From: Corynebacterium glucuronolyticum
GTDB taxonomy: Bacteria; Actinomycetota; Actinomycetes; Mycobacteriales; Mycobacteriaceae
DNA length: 64,000 bases
Assembly: GCA_022772305.1 (NCBI GenBank)
Contig: JALFAQ010000002.1
Location: 90,137 to 154,136, forward strand
Direction: 5' to 3'
Below the pieces are notes generated by a model. The model had not been told where the DNA came from. It saw only the letters and a program-made list of their open reading frames with translations, and ran no database searches. Both the position numbers and the translations under genes were made by a program. Shown here piece by piece: positions 60,124 through 64,000 of the stretch (its first letter is position 1; each line of letters opens with the position of its first letter).

Positions 60124-60139
60124 TAGAGTTGACGGTATG
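60124..60139 (+). promoter_or_regulatory. -10 box of a leaderless rapZ mRNA
   Basis: TAGAGT (60124-60129), then TGACGGT, then ATG (60137). The 7-base interval and sequence equal those before the PPK2 gene. Confidence 0.45.
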
Positions 60140-61048
60140 ACCAATCAGACGATCTCCGGTGATGAGGGTACAAACGCATCACTCTCGAACAGCAACAACC
60201 GGCCAGTGCTGCTTACCGGAATGTCCGGTGCAGGACTCAACACGGCATCCCGGGTCTTGGAAGACATGGGTTTCTTCGTTTCCGAGAACCTGCCCCCGCA
60301 GATCATCCTCGAACTTGTAGAGCTCGGATTTGCCGAGGACTCGCCGGTGAACAAGCTCGCTGTTGTGACGGACGTACGTTCCCGTGACTTCCGCGGAGGC
60401 CTGACACAGACGATCGATGAGCTCGCTGCCCGCGGGCATAATCCGATTGTCATGTTCCTCGAAGCGCGCGACGATGTCCTCATTCGTCGTTTTGATTCCG
60501 TGCGGCGCACGCACCCCCTGCAGGGGTCCGGTACGTTGCAGACCGGCATCACCAGGGAACGGCAGATTCTTTCCTCGATCAAGGAAAACGCCGACATCGT
60601 CATCAACACCTCGGACCTCAGCATCCACGATCTGCGGCGCGCGATAGAGGCTCGGCTGGCCACGATTGCACAAATGAAGCGACACATCACAGTGCTGTCC
60701 TTCGGTTTCAAGCACGGTGCGCCGTCGGATGCCGATCTCATCGTCGATGCGCGATTCCTGCCTAACCCGTATTGGGTACCGGAGCTGCGTCCCTTCCGCG
60801 GGGTGGATAAGCCCGTGTCGGACTACGTCCTCAAACAACCGGGCGCGCAGGAGTTTGTGGACAAATTCGTCGACATGCTCAACACCATGGTGCCCGGGTA
60901 TCGCAGGGAAGGAAAGAACTTCATCACGATCGGCGTGGGCTGCACGGGCGGTCACCACCGTTCCGTGGCCGTCGCTGAGGAAATCGCGCGCCGGCTGCGC
61001 GAAAGTGGCGAGGAGGTCTCCATTTCCCACAGGGATATCAACAGGTAG
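60137..61048 (+). CDS. rapZ: RapZ/YvcJ-family nucleotide-binding protein with altered P-loop
   Basis: This 303-residue protein belongs to the RapZ family, which controls small RNA decay in gamma-proteobacteria and has unclear roles elsewhere. The N-terminal nucleotide fold shows [20 protein letters not shown], where the Walker A lysine is replaced by leucine (about residue 34), and [23 protein letters not shown]. The C-terminal domain is well conserved: [24 protein letters not shown] and [20 protein letters not shown]. It starts the rapZ-yvcK-whiA cluster and is probably leaderless. Confidence 0.93.
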   Translation: MTNQTISGDEGTNASLSNSNNRPVLLTGMSGAGLNTASRVLEDMGFFVSENLPPQIILELVELGFAEDSPVNKLAVVTDVRSRDFRGGLTQTIDELAARGHNPIVMFLEARDDVLIRRFDSVRRTHPLQGSGTLQTGITRERQILSSIKENADIVINTSDLSIHDLRRAIEARLATIAQMKRHITVLSFGFKHGAPSDADLIVDARFLPNPYWVPELRPFRGVDKPVSDYVLKQPGAQEFVDKFVDMLNTMVPGYRREGKNFITIGVGCTGGHHRSVAVAEEIARRLRESGEEVSISHRDINR

Positions 61049-61345
61049 CTGGTCATCGGTACCTCGCACTGGATGTCATGCCTGGGTTCTGGGCTCGACG
61101 CGTGACACCTTGACCTCGTCTGCCGTGGTTGATGGGCTGTTGCCCGATGGTGCACACCAGCTGCTAGCTTGCGCGGTGGGGAGAGCCACTGGGATTTACG
61201 AGTTGTGCAGGCGCTCCGAGCGGAAAACAGGGCCTGGTGACGGCGGATCGACGGTCCGTAACTAATCTAAAGCATTATTAATCGGGAAGGTGCTTACTTT
61301 CCCACCTTGTGTTCGTGCTGAACGAAGCGAAGAAAGGGGCGACAC

Positions 61346-62317
61346 GTGGCAAAGATCGTGTGTTTGGGCGGAGGCCATGGGCTTTTCCAGACCCTGACGG
61401 CATTTCGGCTGAGGGGTGAAGAGGACATCACAGCGGTGGTGTCCGTTGCTGATGACGGCGGATCCTCCGGCCGTATCCGCAAGGAACTGGACCAGATTCC
61501 GCCGGGAGACCTCCGTATGGCCATCGCCGCCCTGACTCCCGATCCCGCGGATCCCGAGGCCGTCCCGTGGGAGGAGCTCTTGCAGCACCGCCTCGGTGGC
61601 CACGGGGCGCTTGCGGGGCACGCCGTGGGCAACCTCCTCATCGCGGCCTTTACGGAGATCATGGGCAGTGCCGTTGCTGCGCTCGACACCGTGGTGAAAG
61701 CAACAGGGGCCATCGGCCGCGTCCTGCCGGTGAGCTGCCAACCTCTGCAGATTGAAGCCGATGTCTCCGGACTGGACCACACCAACATCGGGAATATTTA
61801 TCCCGTTCGTGGCCAGGTCGCCGTCGCCTCAACGACGGGCTCGGTGCAGCGCGTACGACTCATCCCCGAGAATCCGCAGCCCTGCGAGGAGACGATGGAT
61901 GCCATCCGGGACGCGGAGATCATCACGTTGGGTCCGGGATCCTGGTTTACCTCCGTCATTCCCGACGTACTCATTCCGGGTATCGAGGACGCTATTAACG
62001 ACTCATCGGCGGTCACCGTCGTCGTATTGAACCTATCCGCAGAACCGGGGGAGACCGCTGGTTTTACAGCCGAGCGACACCTGTACATGCTCAAGCGACA
62101 TTCGCAGCGCCTGCAGGTCGATTATTTCCTCGTTGACAAGAACATGGTCAACTCCGAGAAGGAGCAGCGAGAGTTAATCATCTCGGCAACAGATTTTGGT
62201 GCCAAGGTCTTGTTCCGCGACCTGTGCGAGAAGGATGAGTTTGGTACCCCGACCGATAGACACGACCCAGTGTTACTTGGGGCAGCCCTAGCTGAGGTAC
62301 AAGACACACGCGTGTAG
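61346..62317 (+). CDS. yvcK: YvcK/CofD-family gluconeogenesis/cell-shape factor
   Basis: This 323-residue protein of the YvcK/CuvA family binds UDP-sugars in relatives and supports cell-wall synthesis. It has MAKIVCLGGGHGLFQTL at the start, VVSVADDGGSSGRIRKEL, GHAVGNLLIAAFTEI and ITLGPGSWFTSVIPDVL. The start is GTG with GAAAGGGG upstream, about 300 bases after rapZ. A 14-bp tandem duplication spans its stop codon. Confidence 0.95.
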   Translation: MAKIVCLGGGHGLFQTLTAFRLRGEEDITAVVSVADDGGSSGRIRKELDQIPPGDLRMAIAALTPDPADPEAVPWEELLQHRLGGHGALAGHAVGNLLIAAFTEIMGSAVAALDTVVKATGAIGRVLPVSCQPLQIEADVSGLDHTNIGNIYPVRGQVAVASTTGSVQRVRLIPENPQPCEETMDAIRDAEIITLGPGSWFTSVIPDVLIPGIEDAINDSSAVTVVVLNLSAEPGETAGFTAERHLYMLKRHSQRLQVDYFLVDKNMVNSEKEQRELIISATDFGAKVLFRDLCEKDEFGTPTDRHDPVLLGAALAEVQDTRV

Positions 62318-62333
62318 CAACACGCGTGTAGCA
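62306..62333 (+). repeat. 14-bp tandem duplication over the yvcK stop codon
   Basis: ACACGCGTGTAGCA occurs twice without a gap. Each copy contains the 10-bp palindrome ACACGCGTGT and the TAG used as the stop in the first copy. Confidence 0.8.
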
Positions 62334-62528
62334 ATGTGTGCAGGTAGGAACCAGAACAAAAACGGGGCCGTTCCTGCCACCACAGAGACGACCGGACAGC
62401 GGGTAAAATATGAAGCCGGTTGACCCGGTTGAGGCCCTGCACAGAGGTAGGGTCGCAGCTCGCGGCTACCAAAGTAGAGGTGGCTGCGGATGTGAGCAGG
62501 TTGAGGACGAAGAAAGAGGCATTGAGCA

Positions 62529-63473
62529 ATGACGCTGACAGATGATGTGTGTGCAGAGCTGGTCACAGTTCCGCTGGAGCGCACGTCGGCTGCAGCAGAA
62601 TTGGCCACTTTCATCCGGCTCAACGGCAGTTTTGAGAAGAACCCAGATCTTGTCCTCACGGTGACCTCGAAATCCTCACGCGTGCTCAACCGCATTGCCG
62701 TCCTCTTGCACGAGGAACAGATGCTGGATGCGGAAATCAACGGCAATACTCTCGTCGTCCGTGAGCATGTACCAGCGCTCATTCGTAAACTCGGCCTGGT
62801 GACCCGCGCGGGGCAGCCGGTGCGCGGGCTCCCCGTTTTCATTGTCAACGGTTCGATGAAGGATGCAGAGTCGGCGTGGCGGGGCGCGTTCCTGGCGGCA
62901 GGAACCCTCATGGAACCCGGCCGTAGCTCCTCGCTCGATATCCAATGCCCCTGCCAAGAAGTAGCGCTGGCGCTCGTCGGCTGTGCCCGCCGACTCAACC
63001 TTGTGGTGAAAAGTAAGGAGGTGCGTGGCTTTGACCGCGCGGTCCTGAAGGATGACCACGATATCGGCGCGCTGCTCACCCGGTTTGGGGCACCCCGCAC
63101 GCGGATCACGTGGGAGGACGAATTGAAGAAGCGCCAGAAGAGCGCCTCCAATTCGCGCCTGGCCAACTTCGACGATGCCAATATGCGCCGCTCTGCGCAG
63201 GCTGCCGTCGCCGCTGCTGCAAAGGTGAGTAGGGCGCTGGAGATTCTCGGGGATGATGTTCCCGATCATCTGGCTGAAGCCGGTCACCTGCGCATCACGT
63301 ATCGGCAAGCATCTCTCGAAGAACTGGGCAAACTTGCCGATCCACAGATGACGAAGGATGCCATTGCCGGACGCATTCGCCGGCTGCTGACTACCGCGGA
63401 CCGTCGCGCAAAGGAACTCGGCATTCCGCCGACCTCCGAGGCGCTCAAGCACCTCGACGAGACCGACCAGTAG
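62529..63473 (+). CDS. whiA: Sporulation/division regulator WhiA
   Basis: This 314-residue protein has the N-terminal LAGLIDADG-like fold ([41 protein letters not shown]) and a C-terminal helix-turn-helix ([25 protein letters not shown], about 273-297). WhiA is a DNA-binding protein needed for division genes in actinobacteria. It closes the rapZ-yvcK-whiA group; no clear terminator follows. Confidence 0.95.
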   Translation: MTLTDDVCAELVTVPLERTSAAAELATFIRLNGSFEKNPDLVLTVTSKSSRVLNRIAVLLHEEQMLDAEINGNTLVVREHVPALIRKLGLVTRAGQPVRGLPVFIVNGSMKDAESAWRGAFLAAGTLMEPGRSSSLDIQCPCQEVALALVGCARRLNLVVKSKEVRGFDRAVLKDDHDIGALLTRFGAPRTRITWEDELKKRQKSASNSRLANFDDANMRRSAQAAVAAAAKVSRALEILGDDVPDHLAEAGHLRITYRQASLEELGKLADPQMTKDAIAGRIRRLLTTADRRAKELGIPPTSEALKHLDETDQ

Positions 63474-63941
63474 TTGCAGCTAAACAGAGCGAAAAGGTAC
63501 CCAATCAAGGTGTGGCTGAGGCGCGGCTACCCAGCTGTCCATCGTGGCCGTGATCGCACGTAAAGCATCATAGGCGGGTAAGCGGGGTAGAAGTCACTCT
63601 GGTTTGGTGGAGAACACAACCGACACCGTCGCCGAGGAAAAGGCCCCACCGACTCCCAAAACTGTGAGTGTTCCCAGCGTAGACAGTACCTGTGATGAAA
63701 AACACACAGGTGAACCTTTTGTACTTTCGGAGCGAATGGAAGGGTTGATCGATGTGGTCAGCAAACGGACATTTACCCACTAGAACGGGCATAACCAAAA
63801 AACTCGGTGGGAAGTGGGTACGGTCAACGGGTGCGAAACGGGCAAATTCTCGCCCCTAAAATGCCCGCTTGGGGAGTAATACCGGGCGCATACATCCTTT
63901 GGTTCATGCAGGAACCAAAATATCCCGGTAGAGTGTGAATC
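63474..63941. other. Region after whiA
   Basis: These 468 bases hold only a short coding-like frame (63607-63783, listed separately) and the promoter-like TAGAGT at 63929-63934 before the next gene. I found no strong terminator. Confidence 0.4.
63607..63783 (+). CDS. Possible 58-residue small protein
   Basis: The frame runs from GTG 63607 (or TTG 63604) to TAG 63781. It encodes a soluble acidic peptide (MENTTDTVAEEKAPPTPKTV onward), rich in Thr, Val, Pro and Glu with one Cys. The first half has G/C-rich third positions like real genes here. The ribosome binding site is weak and no family is recognised. Confidence 0.3.
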   Translation: MENTTDTVAEEKAPPTPKTVSVPSVDSTCDEKHTGEPFVLSERMEGLIDVVSKRTFTH

Positions 63942-64000
63942 GTGGAGTTGGAAAACGAAAACAACCGAAGACACCGAAGACACCGAAGACACCGAAGACA
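63929..64000 (+). CDS. Possible start of the next gene, with a 9-bp coding repeat
   Basis: TAGAGT (63929-63934) lies 7 bases before GTG 63942, the same geometry as at rapZ. From that GTG the frame stays open to the window end and begins MELENENN followed by repeated Arg-Arg-His from the tandem ACCGAAGAC units (63964-63999). In another frame the same repeat reads Thr-Glu-Asp. With only 59 bases visible, this may be non-coding. Confidence 0.3.
63964..63999 (+). repeat. 9-bp tandem repeat, at least four units, cut by the window end
   Basis: ACCGAAGAC occurs four times in perfect tandem (63964, 63973, 63982, 63991) and the next base (A) continues the pattern. A change in unit number would keep any reading frame. 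Confidence 0.85.

Noticed and set aside
61049..61265. Open frame after rapZ with fairly coding-like composition
   Set aside because: It has no credible start codon with a ribosome binding site outside the rapZ overlap, and no recognised family.

Overview
The window is chromosomal DNA of a Corynebacterium (Actinobacteria); I cannot name the species. The evidence is the gene order (rel, cyclophilin, glyoxalase II-like, hisS ... aspS, rarA, alaS, ruvX, mltG, aroE, prepilin peptidase, aroCKB, aroQ, pepQ, efp, nusB ... pyrR, pyrC, carA, carB, pyrF, mihF, gmk, rpoZ, coaBC, metK, priA, def, fmt, rsmB, rpe, ribD, ribE, ribBA, ribH, uvrC, rapZ, yvcK, whiA). Supporting signs are actinobacterial families (MihF, helicase-dead PriA, WhiA), many GTG/TTG starts, GC-rich codon third positions that create long antisense shadow frames, and a perfect McbR-type operator before metK. 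I saw no tRNA, rRNA, insertion sequence, prophage or CRISPR array.

Layout. 1-4.8 kb: 3' end of rel, two tandem paralogous small secreted proteins of unknown function, a membrane-anchored cyclophilin and a metallo-beta-lactamase-fold hydrolase. 4.8-12.3 kb: hisS, L-serine dehydratase, a flavin reductase/flavin monooxygenase pair, a HEPN-like/CBS protein and a zinc metallopeptidase. 12.7-22.5 kb: aspS, a phosphotransferase-fold protein, rarA, alaS, ruvX, mltG. 22.6-31.9 kb: the shikimate genes aroE, aroC, aroK, aroB, aroQ with a prepilin peptidase, then pepQ, efp, nusB. The aroK-aroB gap is about 675 bases and holds a candidate structured RNA followed by a terminator. 32-34 kb: PPK2 and two YbjN-like proteins. 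34-42 kb: pyrimidine genes pyrR-pyrC-carA-carB with pyrF apart, and no pyrB in its expected place. 42-52.7 kb: mihF, gmk, rpoZ, coaBC, metK, priA, def, fmt, rsmB. 52.8-57.7 kb: rpe and a complete riboflavin set plus a PH-domain membrane protein. 58-63.5 kb: uvrC, rapZ, yvcK, whiA. The last bases enter a 9-bp tandem repeat that may lie inside the start of the next gene.

Most of the window is conserved housekeeping: tRNA charging, formylation and deformylation, aromatic amino acid, pyrimidine, riboflavin, CoA and SAM synthesis, and DNA repair. The unusual parts lie between and at the edges of these genes: a recurrent CGTCGACAAGC motif (at least ten copies, five intergenic), the aroK-aroB RNA candidate, the secreted paralog pair, the HEPN-CBS fusion, the missing pyrB, and long low-complexity extensions on RarA, RuvX, NusB and RsmB. 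Coordinates of stems, operators and promoters were read by eye and no folding or search program was run.
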